A stretch of DNA of 18,229 nt from Clostridiales bacterium (GCA_019418525.1 DYBS01000023.1:1-18229); one strand, 5' to 3'. Shown: positions 1 to 7,846, counted from the stretch's first letter. Numbers and translations are program-made. Notes: generated by a model from the sequence alone, not told the origin.

Positions 1-497
1 ACCTTGGCCACGCCGTCCACCACATGGATGGCGTCGAAGGGGCACACCTTCTCGCAGGTGCCGAAGCCCAGACAGCCGAAAGAGCAGCCGGCGGGGCCGC
101 CGCCGGGCAGACGGGCGGCGGCGGAGCAGTCGGCAATGCCGGCGTACTCGTACTTCTCGTGGCCGCGGCAGCCGCCGGTGCACTGCACCTGGGCGACCAT
201 CTTCACAGCGGCCTCGGCCTTCACGCCCATGATCTCGGAGATCTTGGCGGTGACGGCGTCGCCGCCGGCGGCGCAGCAGTTGGTGGCGGCCTTACCGGCA
301 GCCACGGCGGCGGCATAGCCGGCACAGCCGGGGTAACCGCAGCCGCCGCAGTTGGCGCCGGGGAGTACCTCGGCGATGGCCTCTTCCCGGGGGTCCTTCT
401 CCACGGCGAAGGCCTTGGAGGCGAAGGCCAGGATCAGGCCGAAGACACCGCCCAGGATGCCCAGCACCAGCAGGGCATAAATCACAGTCATATCCAT
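1..497 (-). CDS. rnfB: RnfB, ferredoxin-type subunit of Rnf complex (C-terminus cut by window edge)
   Basis: Electron-entry iron-sulfur subunit of the Rnf ferredoxin:NAD+ oxidoreductase; 165 codons are visible. Residues 4-27 form an N-terminal membrane anchor. They are followed by the RnfB 4Fe-4S motif CGGCGYPGC (C50, C53, C58, then C74/C75), and by a second cysteine-rich stretch with C106, C110, C124, C138, C142, C148 and C152, the last part reading CEKVCPFDA as in bacterial ferredoxin clusters. The first ATG is chosen over a second ATG two codons later because an AAGGGGG ribosome site lies 7 nt upstream of it. That site follows directly on the rnfA stop, 12 nt away, so translation is probably coupled. 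It is the last gene of rnfCDGEAB. The remaining C-terminal ferredoxin domains, and any operon terminator, lie outside the window. Confidence 0.95.
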   Translation of the reverse strand, partial: MDMTVIYALLVLGILGGVFGLILAFASKAFAVEKDPREEAIAEVLPGANCGGCGYPGCAGYAAAVAAGKAATNCCAAGGDAVTAKISEIMGVKAEAAVKMVAQVQCTGGCRGHEKYEYAGIADCSAAARLPGGGPAGCSFGCLGFGTCEKVCPFDAIHVVDGVAK

Positions 498-509
498 GTA
501 AAATCCCCC

Positions 510-1094
510 TTAAAAGACACTCAGGCCGGAGAAGCCCAGGAAGGCCAGGGCCAGCAGGCCGGCGGTGACCAGCGCGATGGGGAAGCCCTCAAAGGACTTG
601 GGGCACTCGGAGAACTCCAGGCGCTCCCGGACACTGGCGAAGAGCACGATAGCCAGCAGGAAGCCCACGCCGCCGGTGACGCCGTAGACCACGCTCTCGA
701 TGAAGTTGTAGTTGTTCTGGGTGTTCTGGAGCACCACGCCCAGCACGGCGCAGTTGGTGGTGATCAGCGGGAGGTACACGCCCAGAGCCTGATAGAGGGA
801 GGGCATGGCCTTCTGGAGGAACATCTCCACGAACTGCACCAGGGAGGCGATGACCAGGATGAAGGTCACCGTCTGCATGAACTTCAGGTCCAGGCTGAGC
901 AGCAGCTGGTTGATGGGCCAGCACACGGCGCTGGCCACGCCCATGACGAAGATAACGGCCATGCCCATGCCCAGAGCGGTGTCGATCTTCTTGGACACGC
1001 CCATGAAGGGGCAGATGCCCAGGAACTGGGAGAAAATAAAGTTGTTGACCAGGACCGCGCCCAGCGCGATGCTGAACAGTTCAGCAAAATCCAT
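510..1094 (-). CDS. rnfA: RnfA, membrane subunit of Rnf complex
   Basis: Integral membrane subunit, 194 aa, with about six hydrophobic spans, homologous to NqrE. Together with RnfE it forms the membrane core through which electrons and ions pass. Two conserved family cysteines are visible, C28 in SQFLGICPF and C115 in TTNCAVLG; in the Nqr/Rnf family these half-transmembrane motifs help ligate an intramembrane iron-sulfur cluster shared with the partner subunit (established for the family). Other family blocks are MGVSKKIDTALGMG and SVRERLE. The start ATG shares one base with the rnfE stop (TAATG), which implies translational coupling. A GAGGTGTCC ribosome site lies inside the rnfE 3' end. Length is normal. 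Confidence 0.95.
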   Translation of the reverse strand: MDFAELFSIALGAVLVNNFIFSQFLGICPFMGVSKKIDTALGMGMAVIFVMGVASAVCWPINQLLLSLDLKFMQTVTFILVIASLVQFVEMFLQKAMPSLYQALGVYLPLITTNCAVLGVVLQNTQNNYNFIESVVYGVTGGVGFLLAIVLFASVRERLEFSECPKSFEGFPIALVTAGLLALAFLGFSGLSVF

Positions 1095-1741
1095 TACTTG
1101 GACACCTCCTCTTTCGTGTCAGCGTTCTTCTTGGGCTTGTTGAGGAAGTACTGCATGGCGGCGATGACGCAGGCCAGGGTCAGGAAGCCGCCCACCGGCA
1201 GCACCATGCCCAGGGCGGGGATGCCCTCAGGGATGATGCGGATGCCCTCGCCGCCGTTGAGAATACCGCCGCCGAAGGTGCCGTTGCCCAGAAACTCGCG
1301 GACCACGCACATGATGACCAGGATGACAGTGTAGCCCAGGCCCTGGAACACGCCGTCCAGGGCGGAGGCGGCCACGCTGTTCTTGGAGGCGAAGGACTCG
1401 GCCCGGCCCAGGATGATACAGTTGACCACGATCAGGGGGATGAACAGGCCCAGACTCTCACTCAACTCGGGGAGGTATGCCTGGAGCAGCAGATCCACGA
1501 TGGTGACGAAGCCGGCGATGACCACGATGTAGCAGGCGATACGCACTTTGCTGGGGATAATCTTCCGCAGCAAGGAGATGACCACGTTGGCGCAGGTCAG
1601 GATCACCAGAACCGACAGGCCCATGCCGATGCCGTTGAAGAGGGTGGTGGTGATGGCCATGACGGAGCACATGCCCAGCAGCTGGACAGTGACGGGGTTC
1701 TGGGTAATGAGGCCCTCTTTGAATTGCTTTTTGATATCCAT
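1094..1741 (-). CDS. rnfE: RnfE, membrane subunit of Rnf complex
   Basis: Integral membrane subunit of 215 aa, homologous to NqrD and pseudosymmetric with RnfA. The visible family blocks are LLGMCSVMA with C25, and IPLIVVNCIILGRAESFA with C108; these are the RnfE half of the cysteine pair set that holds the intramembrane iron-sulfur cluster. About six hydrophobic spans are followed by a charged cytoplasmic tail (NKPKKNADTKEEVSK). An upstream in-frame start at 1801 would add 20 arginine-rich residues overlapping rnfG. I chose the ATG at 1741 because AAGGAGGG lies just upstream with normal spacing and because family members begin at this point. The rnfG stop is 11 nt upstream and the rnfA start overlaps this stop. 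Confidence 0.94.
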   Translation of the reverse strand: MDIKKQFKEGLITQNPVTVQLLGMCSVMAITTTLFNGIGMGLSVLVILTCANVVISLLRKIIPSKVRIACYIVVIAGFVTIVDLLLQAYLPELSESLGLFIPLIVVNCIILGRAESFASKNSVAASALDGVFQGLGYTVILVIMCVVREFLGNGTFGGGILNGGEGIRIIPEGIPALGMVLPVGGFLTLACVIAAMQYFLNKPKKNADTKEEVSK

Positions 1742-1752
1742 GATGACCCTCC

Positions 1753-2304
1753 TTAACCCATGCTGGCCGCGGCGGCCACAGCGCTGTTGACGGCGCTGCA
1801 CACCGCGCGGGAGGTGATGGTAGCACCGGTCAGGGCGTTGATGGTACCGCCGTCCTTGGTGACGGAGGCGGTGCCGGTCAGGCCCTGGAACTGCTCACGG
1901 AAGTAGTCCTTGCTGGCGTTGGCGCCCAGACCGGAGGTCTCGCTGGTCTTGACAATGGAGATGCCGGAGCAGGCCCCGTCGCTGGTGACGCCTACCATGA
2001 CGGACAGGGTGCCGCTGAAGCTGCCGGAGGGGGAGACCTGGACCACATAACCCTCGCCCTCGGCCTCATAAATGGTGTCCACGGTGGTGTCGCCGCCGGT
2101 GTAGGACGCGGTGACATCGGTATAGGAGCTGGCGGGAAGGACCTCGTTCATGGCCTTCTCGATCTTGGCCTTTTCGTTGGCGGCGATGGCGTCAGCGGTC
2201 ACACTGTTCACCAGGCCCAGAAGCAGAGCGGTGATGGCGCTGATGGCGAAGAGCACCAGCACCAGCTGCGCCATGCCGGCTTCTTTCTTCTTGGTTTCAC
2301 TCAT
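1753..2304 (-). CDS. rnfG: RnfG, covalent-FMN subunit of Rnf complex
   Basis: Membrane-anchored flavoprotein of 183 aa that relays electrons within the Rnf complex. Residues 11-33 form one transmembrane helix; the rest is the FMN-binding domain exposed outside the membrane. The flavinylation motif TGATITS is at residues 159-165, and in RnfG/NqrC proteins FMN is attached by phosphoester to the last threonine of this motif, here T164. A second family block, SETSGLGANA (121-130), is intact. The attaching transferase ApbE is not encoded in this window. It lies 5 nt after rnfD and 11 nt before rnfE. Length is typical of short clostridial RnfG. Confidence 0.94.
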   Translation of the reverse strand: MSETKKKEAGMAQLVLVLFAISAITALLLGLVNSVTADAIAANEKAKIEKAMNEVLPASSYTDVTASYTGGDTTVDTIYEAEGEGYVVQVSPSGSFSGTLSVMVGVTSDGACSGISIVKTSETSGLGANASKDYFREQFQGLTGTASVTKDGGTINALTGATITSRAVCSAVNSAVAAAASMG

Positions 2305-2309
2305 GGCGC

Positions 2310-3362
2310 TTAACCCTCCTTTTTCGCGGCTTTGGCCTTGGCCTTCATCTCTTTGGTGACGCCAAAGCGGGCGGGCTTGCCTGCCTTATCCAGCAGCCAC
2401 ACGCAGATGTTCATGATGAGGATGGCGTAGCTGACGCCCTCAGCATAGCCGCCGAAGTAGCGGATGAAGATGGTCAGCAGGCCGCAGCCGATGCCGAAGT
2501 AGATTTCGCCCATCTTGGTGACGGGGCTGGTCACATAGTCGGTGGCCATGAAGAAGGCACCCAGCATCAGGCCGCCGCCGAAGAGGTTGTAGAGCATCCA
2601 GTCCACCCGGCCGATGCCGCCCTGGGGGAACAGGAAGCAGAGCACCGCCACGGTAGCCAGATAGGCCACCGGGATGCGGAAGCGGATGACGCCCCGCCAG
2701 ATGAGGTAGATGCCGCCCAGCAGCAGCAGCAGCGCGGAGATTTCGCCCACGCAGCCGCCCACATAGCCCACAAAGAGGTTGCCCAGGCCGTCGGCGGGCA
2801 GGGTGTGGACCTTCAGGCCGGAGGCCACGTCCAGATGGGCGTGGAGGGAGGCCATGGGAGTGGCGCCGGTGGTGGCGTCGGCGGCGGAGATGAGGCCCGC
2901 CCAGTTCTCCACACCGGGGAGGACCCAGGTGGTCATGGCCACGGGGTAGCACATCATCAGGAAGGCGCGGCCGGCCAGGGCGGGGTTCATGAAGTTCTGG
3001 CCCAGGCCGCCGAAGAGCTGCTTGACCACCACGATAGCGAAGAAGTCGCCGATGAGGATGACCCAGTAGGGCAGGGTCACCGGGCAGACGAAAGCCAGCA
3101 GCACGCCGGTGACGGCGGCGGACAGGTCGCCGTTGGAGCAGGGCTTTTTCAGGAGCTTGCGGTAGGCCCACTCGAAGAACTCACACCCGGCCACCGACAC
3201 GGCGGTGAGGGTGAGGGCCCGGGGGCCAAAGACATACACCGCCATGCACAGGGCGGGAATCAGGGCGATCAGCACGTCCATCATCAGCCGCCGGGTGTTG
3301 ACGGGAGAGCAGACGTGGGGAGAGGAAGCCACAGTGAGCTTCAGATTTTTGGTGTCGATCAT
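2310..3362 (-). CDS. rnfD: RnfD, membrane flavoprotein subunit of Rnf complex
   Basis: Polytopic membrane flavoprotein of 350 aa, homologous to NqrB. The conserved block GGLGQNFMNPALAGRAFL is at residues 118-135. A flavinylation motif TTGATPM lies at 164-170, so FMN should be bound covalently at T168 (family knowledge). About eight to ten hydrophobic spans are followed by a lysine-rich cytoplasmic tail. Its ATG overlaps the rnfC stop in an ATGA junction, the classic sign of translational coupling, and rnfG begins 5 nt downstream. With RnfG it supplies the flavins that carry electrons between RnfB and the RnfC branch. Confidence 0.95.
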   Translation of the reverse strand: MIDTKNLKLTVASSPHVCSPVNTRRLMMDVLIALIPALCMAVYVFGPRALTLTAVSVAGCEFFEWAYRKLLKKPCSNGDLSAAVTGVLLAFVCPVTLPYWVILIGDFFAIVVVKQLFGGLGQNFMNPALAGRAFLMMCYPVAMTTWVLPGVENWAGLISAADATTGATPMASLHAHLDVASGLKVHTLPADGLGNLFVGYVGGCVGEISALLLLLGGIYLIWRGVIRFRIPVAYLATVAVLCFLFPQGGIGRVDWMLYNLFGGGLMLGAFFMATDYVTSPVTKMGEIYFGIGCGLLTIFIRYFGGYAEGVSYAILIMNICVWLLDKAGKPARFGVTKEMKAKAKAAKKEG

Positions 3363-4705
3363 GCCTTTTTGGCCTCCTTCTCTGCCTCGGCCTTGCGCTT
3401 CATGGCAAGGGTCCGGATCTCAAATTTGGCCATCCGGAAGGACTGGACCAGGGGCACCCGGGCAGGACAGATGTAGTTGCACGAGCCGCACTCGATGCAG
3501 TCGCCCACGTGCAGGGCCTCGGCCTCGTCCCAGCGGCGCTTTTCGGCGTACAGGTGCATGTACACGGGGGTCAGGTGCATGGGGCAGACGTTGACACACT
3601 TGCCGCAGCGGATGCAGGTGGGATTCTCCACATGCTCGGCGGCCTCAGCCTTGGTCATGCACAGCAGGGCGTTGTTGCCCTTGATGGTGCAGGCGTTCAG
3701 GTCGTAGAGGGCGATGCCCATCATGGGGCCGCCCACCAGGATGCGGTCGGGCTGCTCCTTGAAGCCGCCGGCCTCCTCCACCAGGTGGGACATGGGGGTG
3801 CCGAAGGGCACCAGCACGTTGCGGGGCTCCTTCAGCGCGCCGCCGGTGAGGGTGACGATGCGCTGGGTGAGGGGGATGCCCTTCACCACGGCGTCATACA
3901 CCGCGGCGGTGGTGCCAGCGTTGAAGACGGCGCAGCCCACATGGGCGGGCAGACCGCCGGGGGGCACCTCGCGGCCGGTGATGCGCTGGATGAGCTGCTT
4001 CTCAGCGCCCTGGGGGTACCGGGTGCGGCAGGCCACGACTTCGATGCCGTCCTTGGCCAGGCCCTTCATGTGCTCAATGGCGTCGGGCTTGTTGTCCTCG
4101 ATGGCGATGTAGCCCTTCTGGAGACCGAAGGTGTGCATAAGGATCTTCAAGCCCTCAATGATCCGCTCACCCTGCTCCAGCATGAGCCGGTGGTCGGCGG
4201 TGATGTAGGGCTCACACTCGGCGGCGTTGACGATCACCGTGTCCACCTTGCCGAGGCCCGAGCTGATCTTCACGTGGGTGGGGAAACCGGCGCCGCCCAT
4301 ACCGGTGAGGCCGCCCTCCCGGACGATCTCCACGATCTGGTCAGGGGTCAGCTTCTCATAGTCGGGATGGGGGGTCAGGTCGGAACCAAAGGTGTTCTGG
4401 AAGTCATTTTCAATGACGACCGCGTTCATCATGCCGCCGCCGCAGTAGGGCCGGGGCTCGATGGCCACCACCTTGCCGGAAACGCTGGCGTGGATGGGGG
4501 CGCCCAGACCAGTGGGCGTGGCGATCTTCTGACCGACGGTCACCTGGTCACCCACCTGTACGACGGGCGCGCAGGGCGCGCCCAGGTGCATGGACATGGA
4601 CATGACGACCTGGGCCGGGGCGTTGCGCAGAGGCTCCACCGCCTTCCCACAGGTCGCATCCTTCCGCTCGTCCGGATGCACACCGCCATAAAAGGATAGT
4701 TTCAT
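3359..4705 (-). CDS. rnfC: RnfC, NADH-binding subunit of Rnf complex
   Basis: Peripheral cytoplasmic subunit (448 aa) that exchanges electrons with NAD+/NADH. The N-terminal RnfC barrel-sandwich region (about 25-100) is followed by a complex-I 51-kDa-like flavin/NADH fold with the glycine-rich stretch GGLTGMGGAGFPTH (131-144), then an SLBB-like region. Two C-terminal 4Fe-4S motifs follow: CIRCGKCVNVCP (C364, C367, C370, C374) and CIECGSCNYICP (C403, C406, C409, C413). First gene of the operon, with a GAGGTGG ribosome site 5 nt before the ATG. The lysine/glutamate-rich tail resembles that of clostridial RnfC and lacks the long repeat extension of proteobacterial forms. Confidence 0.96.
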   Translation of the reverse strand: MKLSFYGGVHPDERKDATCGKAVEPLRNAPAQVVMSMSMHLGAPCAPVVQVGDQVTVGQKIATPTGLGAPIHASVSGKVVAIEPRPYCGGGMMNAVVIENDFQNTFGSDLTPHPDYEKLTPDQIVEIVREGGLTGMGGAGFPTHVKISSGLGKVDTVIVNAAECEPYITADHRLMLEQGERIIEGLKILMHTFGLQKGYIAIEDNKPDAIEHMKGLAKDGIEVVACRTRYPQGAEKQLIQRITGREVPPGGLPAHVGCAVFNAGTTAAVYDAVVKGIPLTQRIVTLTGGALKEPRNVLVPFGTPMSHLVEEAGGFKEQPDRILVGGPMMGIALYDLNACTIKGNNALLCMTKAEAAEHVENPTCIRCGKCVNVCPMHLTPVYMHLYAEKRRWDEAEALHVGDCIECGSCNYICPARVPLVQSFRMAKFEIRTLAMKRKAEAEKEAKKA

Positions 4706-4724
4706 AGGTCCACCTCACAAATCA

Positions 4725-4769
4725 GGCCCCTGTCGGGGCCAGTGTTGAACGGACGCCGGAGGCGTCCGT
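4725..4769 (-). promoter_or_regulatory. Two stable hairpins in the rnfC 5' leader
   Basis: Two perfect inverted repeats sit between the probable transcription start and the rnfC ribosome site. The first to be transcribed is ACGGACGCC/GGCGTCCGT with a 3-nt loop (4749-4769). The second is GGCCCC/GGGGCC with a 4-nt loop (4725-4740), ending about 8 nt before the Shine-Dalgarno GAGGTG. Neither is followed by a U-run, so they are not intrinsic terminators. They may stabilise the transcript or tune rnfC translation (inference). No known riboswitch consensus was recognised. Confidence 0.5.
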
Positions 4770-4818
4770 CCCGTCGCTCTCTTCTCTGCGCCAACACAGG
4801 CGCATTTTGACAACCCAT

Positions 4819-4847
4819 ATGATAACGCACCGTGTGATAAATGTCCA
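4819..4847 (-). promoter_or_regulatory. Candidate promoter of the rnf operon
   Basis: On the minus strand TGGACA and TATCAT are separated by exactly 17 nt, a good housekeeping sigma match, giving a leader of about 105 nt before rnfC. A second possible -10 (TATAAA) lies about 50 nt further upstream next to TTGACT, but the spacing there is poor. TTATCA occurs twice, 15 nt apart, over this promoter. Confidence 0.55.
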
Positions 4848-5047
4848 GCGATTCTTCCATATTATTCTGATTTTTTATATAAACTGAGCAGTATAGTCAA
4901 AAAGAGAGCTGGATTGTTCGAAATTTGGCAATGTTCGGGATGGAAAGGAATGGGGAGGCGTGCGCGGTATATGGAAAGGGTTGGGAGGCAATTGCCCGGC
5001 GTTTTCTGATTTAGTGTGCTAGCACGCTATTGTCCGTAAAAAAGCGG
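4848..5047. other. Divergent intergenic spacer between rnf and ilv promoters
   Basis: About 200 nt between two divergent promoters with no credible coding region. It contains an AT-rich patch near 4860-4890 and two short perfect palindromes, GGCAATTGCC (4987-4996) and GTGCTAGCAC (5016-5025). The latter lies 23 nt upstream of the ilv -35 box and could be an operator, but nothing else supports that. Confidence 0.4.
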
Positions 5048-5076
5048 TTGACAAACAAAAACTTTGAGAGTATCAT
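5048..5076 (+). promoter_or_regulatory. Promoter of the ilvBN T-box operon
   Basis: TTGACA and TATCAT are separated by 17 nt, close to the housekeeping consensus. Transcription should begin near 5083, immediately before the T-box leader. Confidence 0.8.
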
Positions 5077-5082
5077 AATCAA

Positions 5083-5376
5083 TAATTTCACGGTTTCCCA
5101 AATGAAAGCCGTGATACATGGAAAAAGGCAATGACTGGAGCAGTACGCACGGCCTGAAAAGGTACAGAGAGGGAGCGGTTGGTGGAAGCTCCACCGGAGG
5201 CCGGCGCGGAACATCGACCAGGAGCAGCCTGGCTCAACCCGGGGGAAGGCCCCTGGCAGTAGGCCGGGCCGGAACGCCCGCCGTTAACCGGGCAGAGAGT
5301 GCACGGCGCCCTTGCGCCGTGAATTTAGGTGGTACCACGGAGTAGAGGCTTCGTCCTATTTAGGACGAGGCCTTTT
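5083..5376 (+). promoter_or_regulatory. T-box leader, probably isoleucine-specific, controlling ilvB
   Basis: tRNA-sensing antitermination leader. Stem I shows the AGTA element, the CAGAGAGG AG-bulge and the distal loop GGTTGGTGGAA closed by GGAGC/GCTCC. The specifier loop reads GGAACATCGA opposite AGCAGTAC; ATC (5213-5215, isoleucine) is the codon that fits an ilvB leader, although CAT in the adjacent register cannot be excluded by eye. The CCGTTA block (5281-5286) precedes a stem III of ACGGCGC/GCGCCGT, and the 14-nt T-box AGGTGGTACCACGG is at 5327-5340. The UGGU bulge would pair with an ACCA tRNA end. Uncharged tRNA stabilises the antiterminator and prevents the downstream terminator. An extra hairpin (5088-5114) precedes stem I. 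Confidence 0.93.
5347..5376 (+). terminator. Intrinsic terminator of the ilv T-box
   Basis: GGCTTCGTCCT and AGGACGAGGCC form an 11-bp stem (one G-U pair) with an ATTT loop, followed by TTTT. The T-box sequence immediately upstream can form the competing antiterminator. Confidence 0.9.
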
Positions 5377-5411
5377 GCGTTGTGGAGAGAAAGTAAGGAG
5401 GATATAGGCCT

Positions 5412-7121
5412 ATGTTGATGAAAAGCCCCCAGATTTTGATGGAGTGCCTGCTGGAGCAGGGCGTGGACACCGTGTTCGGCTACCCCGGCGGCACCATTCT
5501 GAATATTTACGACGAGCTGGAGCTCCACGGCTACAAGAACAAGATCCGCCACATCCTCACCGCCCACGAGCAGGGCGCCTCCCACGCCGCCGACGGCTAT
5601 GCCCGCTCCACCGGCAAGGTGGGTGTGTGCTTCGCCACCAGCGGCCCTGGCGCCACCAACCTGACTACCGGCATTGCCACGGCCTACATGGACTCCTCAC
5701 CCGTGGTGTTCATCACCGTCAATGTGGGTGAGAGCCTGATCGGCAAGGACTCCTTCCAGGAGGTGGATATCACCGGCATCACCATGCCCATCACCAAGTG
5801 TAACTACCTGGTGCGCCGGGCGGAGGATCTGGCCGATGTGATCCGGGAGGCCTTCGCCATCGCCCGCTCCGGCCGACCCGGCCCGGTGCTCATCGATATC
5901 CTGAAGAACGTCACCTATGACTCGGCGGAATATGAGTACCTGCCCGTGTCGGAGCACGGCCGCCACGGCCGCCTGGCCGCCATGCTGCGCCGCTCCAGTC
6001 ACGACCTCAAGACCCCCGAGCCTGACCACGGCGACATTGAAAAGCTCCTGGCCCTCATTGAGGAGGCGAAGAAGCCTCTGGTGCTGGTGGGCGGCGGCGT
6101 GATCCGCTCCAAGAATGCGGTGCCTGAGTTCCGCAAGTTTTTTGAAAAACTTAACGCCCCGGTGGCCTCTACTATCATGGGCGGCGGCGCCTGTCCGGGC
6201 AACCACCCCCTCTTCACCGGCATGATCGGCATGCACGGCTCCCACGCATCCAACATCGCCTCCAGCCAGTGCGACCTGCTCATCGCCATCGGCTGCCGCT
6301 TCTCTGACCGGGTGGCCACCCATCCCGCCACCTTTGCCAAGCAGGCCAAGATCGTCCAGATCGACATCGACCGGGCCGAGATCGACAAGAACGTCAAGAC
6401 CTACCACCACATCATCGGCGACGCCCGCCGGGTGCTGGAGCTCCTCAACGAGAAGCTGCCTCAGCACGACTACCCCGAGTGGAAGGAGTTTGTGTTCTCC
6501 CATAAGGAGATCCCCCTGAAGAAGGACGACATTCTCCACCCCCACGAGATCCTGGAGACCATCTCCGACGTCACCGACGGTCAGGCCATCATCGCCACCG
6601 ACGTGGGCCAGCACCAGATGTGGTCCGCCCAGTACTATCACTTCTCCCGTCCGGGCCAGCTCATCACCTCCGGCGGCTTCGGCACCATGGGCTTCGGCCT
6701 GGGCGCCGCCATGGGCGCCAAGATGGGCAATCCCGACCAGACGGTGGTGCTGTGTACCGGCGACGGCTGCTTCCGCATGAATTGTCACGAGCTGTCCACC
6801 GTGCAGTACTATCACATCCCCGTCATCATCGTCATCTTTGATAACCACACCCTGGGCATGGTCCGCCAGTGGCAGCACCTCATCTACGGTGAGCGTTACT
6901 CCCAGACCGACCTGGACCGGGGCCCTGATTTCGTCAAGCTGGCCGAGGCCTACGGCCTCCACGGCGCCCGGGCGGCCAATCAGGCCGAGTTCGAGGCCGC
7001 CTTCCGCAAGGCGGTGGACAGCGGCGAAAGCTGGGTCATCGACTGCGCCATCGACAAGGATGCCATGGTCCATCCCATGGTGTCGGGCGGAGCTCCGGCC
7101 ACCGATTTCCTGTTGGATTAA
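5412..7121 (+). CDS. ilvB: Acetolactate synthase large subunit
   Basis: Catalytic subunit of acetohydroxyacid synthase (569 aa), a cytoplasmic TPP/FAD enzyme that condenses pyruvate with pyruvate or 2-oxobutyrate, the first common step to valine/leucine and isoleucine. The N-terminal TPP domain has the catalytic glutamate E53 in TAHEQGASHAADGYAR and the block TSGPGATN. The central domain starts near residue 200. The C-terminal TPP/Mg motif begins GDG (450-452) and ends with FDN (N478), followed by the AHAS signature MVRQWQ...ERYSQTDL. That signature argues for a biosynthetic enzyme rather than a catabolic one. The ribosome site AAGGAGG lies 10 nt before the ATG; a second ATG two codons in is possible. 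Controlled by the T-box upstream and followed by ilvN after 18 nt. Confidence 0.96.
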   Translation: MLMKSPQILMECLLEQGVDTVFGYPGGTILNIYDELELHGYKNKIRHILTAHEQGASHAADGYARSTGKVGVCFATSGPGATNLTTGIATAYMDSSPVVFITVNVGESLIGKDSFQEVDITGITMPITKCNYLVRRAEDLADVIREAFAIARSGRPGPVLIDILKNVTYDSAEYEYLPVSEHGRHGRLAAMLRRSSHDLKTPEPDHGDIEKLLALIEEAKKPLVLVGGGVIRSKNAVPEFRKFFEKLNAPVASTIMGGGACPGNHPLFTGMIGMHGSHASNIASSQCDLLIAIGCRFSDRVATHPATFAKQAKIVQIDIDRAEIDKNVKTYHHIIGDARRVLELLNEKLPQHDYPEWKEFVFSHKEIPLKKDDILHPHEILETISDVTDGQAIIATDVGQHQMWSAQYYHFSRPGQLITSGGFGTMGFGLGAAMGAKMGNPDQTVVLCTGDGCFRMNCHELSTVQYYHIPVIIVIFDNHTLGMVRQWQHLIYGERYSQTDLDRGPDFVKLAEAYGLHGARAANQAEFEAAFRKAVDSGESWVIDCAIDKDAMVHPMVSGGAPATDFLLD

Positions 7122-7139
7122 GAAAAGGAGGGTAAGACT

Positions 7140-7709
7140 ATGACGACAAAAGACAGCATGAACCCCGTCACCCGCCACACCCTCTCGGTTCTGGTGGAAA
7201 ACGCCGCCGGCGTCCTGTCCCAGGTCTCCCGGCTCTTCTCCCGCAAGGGGTACAACATCGAGTCCCTGGCGGTGGGCACGACTGACGATCCCACGGTGTC
7301 CCGTATCACCATTGAGGTGCTGGCCGACAACATGAGCACCGAGCAGATCATGAACCAGCTGCGCAAGCTCTTCTCGGTCTACTCCGTGCAGGAGCTGCAG
7401 CCCGAGCGGTCTATTCGCCGGGAGCTGGTGATGTTCAAGGTGAAGGCCGAGAGCCACGACATCCGCAACGAGATCATCCAGATCGCCAACATCTTCCGAG
7501 CCTCCATCATCGACGTGTCCCTGAAGTCTCTGACCCTCGCCCTCATCGGCGATGAGGACAAGGCCGAGGCCATGCAGGGCCTGCTGGACGCCTTCGGCAT
7601 CCTGGAGCTGGTGCGCACCGGTATGGTGGCGCTCGAAAGAGGCGCCTACACCATCGGCGACGAGACCAAGGAGAAGACCGAGTTCAACCTGGGCAAGAAC
7701 GTGCTGTAA
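7140..7709 (+). CDS. ilvN: Acetolactate synthase small (regulatory) subunit
   Basis: Regulatory partner of IlvB, 189 aa. The N-terminal ACT domain (about 11-85) contains HTLSVLVENAAGVLSQVSRLFSRKGYNIESL, the usual start of IlvN/IlvH and the site of valine feedback binding in the family. It is followed by the C-terminal AHAS small-subunit domain (about 95-170). The start is supported by AAAGGAGGG 7 nt upstream; another ATG six codons in is less well placed. The protein is somewhat longer than the usual 160-170 aa because of a tail that ends KTEFNLGKNVL. The DNA encoding this tail is repeated 173 bp downstream, which suggests the 3' end was rearranged. Confidence 0.94.
   Translation: MTTKDSMNPVTRHTLSVLVENAAGVLSQVSRLFSRKGYNIESLAVGTTDDPTVSRITIEVLADNMSTEQIMNQLRKLFSVYSVQELQPERSIRRELVMFKVKAESHDIRNEIIQIANIFRASIIDVSLKSLTLALIGDEDKAEAMQGLLDAFGILELVRTGMVALERGAYTIGDETKEKTEFNLGKNVL
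7674..7709 (+). repeat. Direct repeat copy 1: 3' end of ilvN
   Basis: Last 36 bp of ilvN including the TAA stop. It matches 7847-7882 at 34 of 36 positions, with an offset of 173 bp. Confidence 0.9.
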
Positions 7710-7846
7710 GGGCTACCAGCCGCCAAAGGCGGCCCGCCGCGGAGCGGTGTCCAAGCGTTTTGCGCAGCAAAACCTTGCCGCAGGCGGAATTCATTTCCGC
7801 CGAGGAGGTTCAAGGGTCCCCAAACGCGCCTGCGCGTTTGGGAAGA
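7710..7846. repeat. Hairpin-packed insert between the two ilvN-tail copies
   Basis: A 137-bp noncoding block consisting almost entirely of inverted repeats: GCCGCC/GGCGGC (7719-7733), CCGC/GCGG (7736-7746), GTTTTGC/GCAAAAC (7757-7773), GGCGGAA/TTCCGCC (7783-7801) and the 11-bp stem CCCAAACGCGC/GCGCGTTTGGG (about 7819-7842). No transposase, no SD-led frame and no U-run terminator. The modular hairpin build resembles dispersed extragenic palindromic or MITE-like elements; its copy number in the genome cannot be judged here. Confidence 0.65.

Noticed and set aside
24..1334. Very long plus-strand open frame opposite the rnf genes
   Set aside because: Low-complexity Gly/Ala/His-rich translation antisense to well-supported rnfB, rnfA and rnfE; typical of GC-rich DNA. 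The same applies to 3509-4699, 5697-7457, 7947-8942, 11836-13131 and 15826-16956.
5016..5025. GTGCTAGCAC palindrome as an operator upstream of the ilv promoter
   Set aside because: A single 10-bp palindrome without a second copy or a recognised regulator motif is too weak to call.
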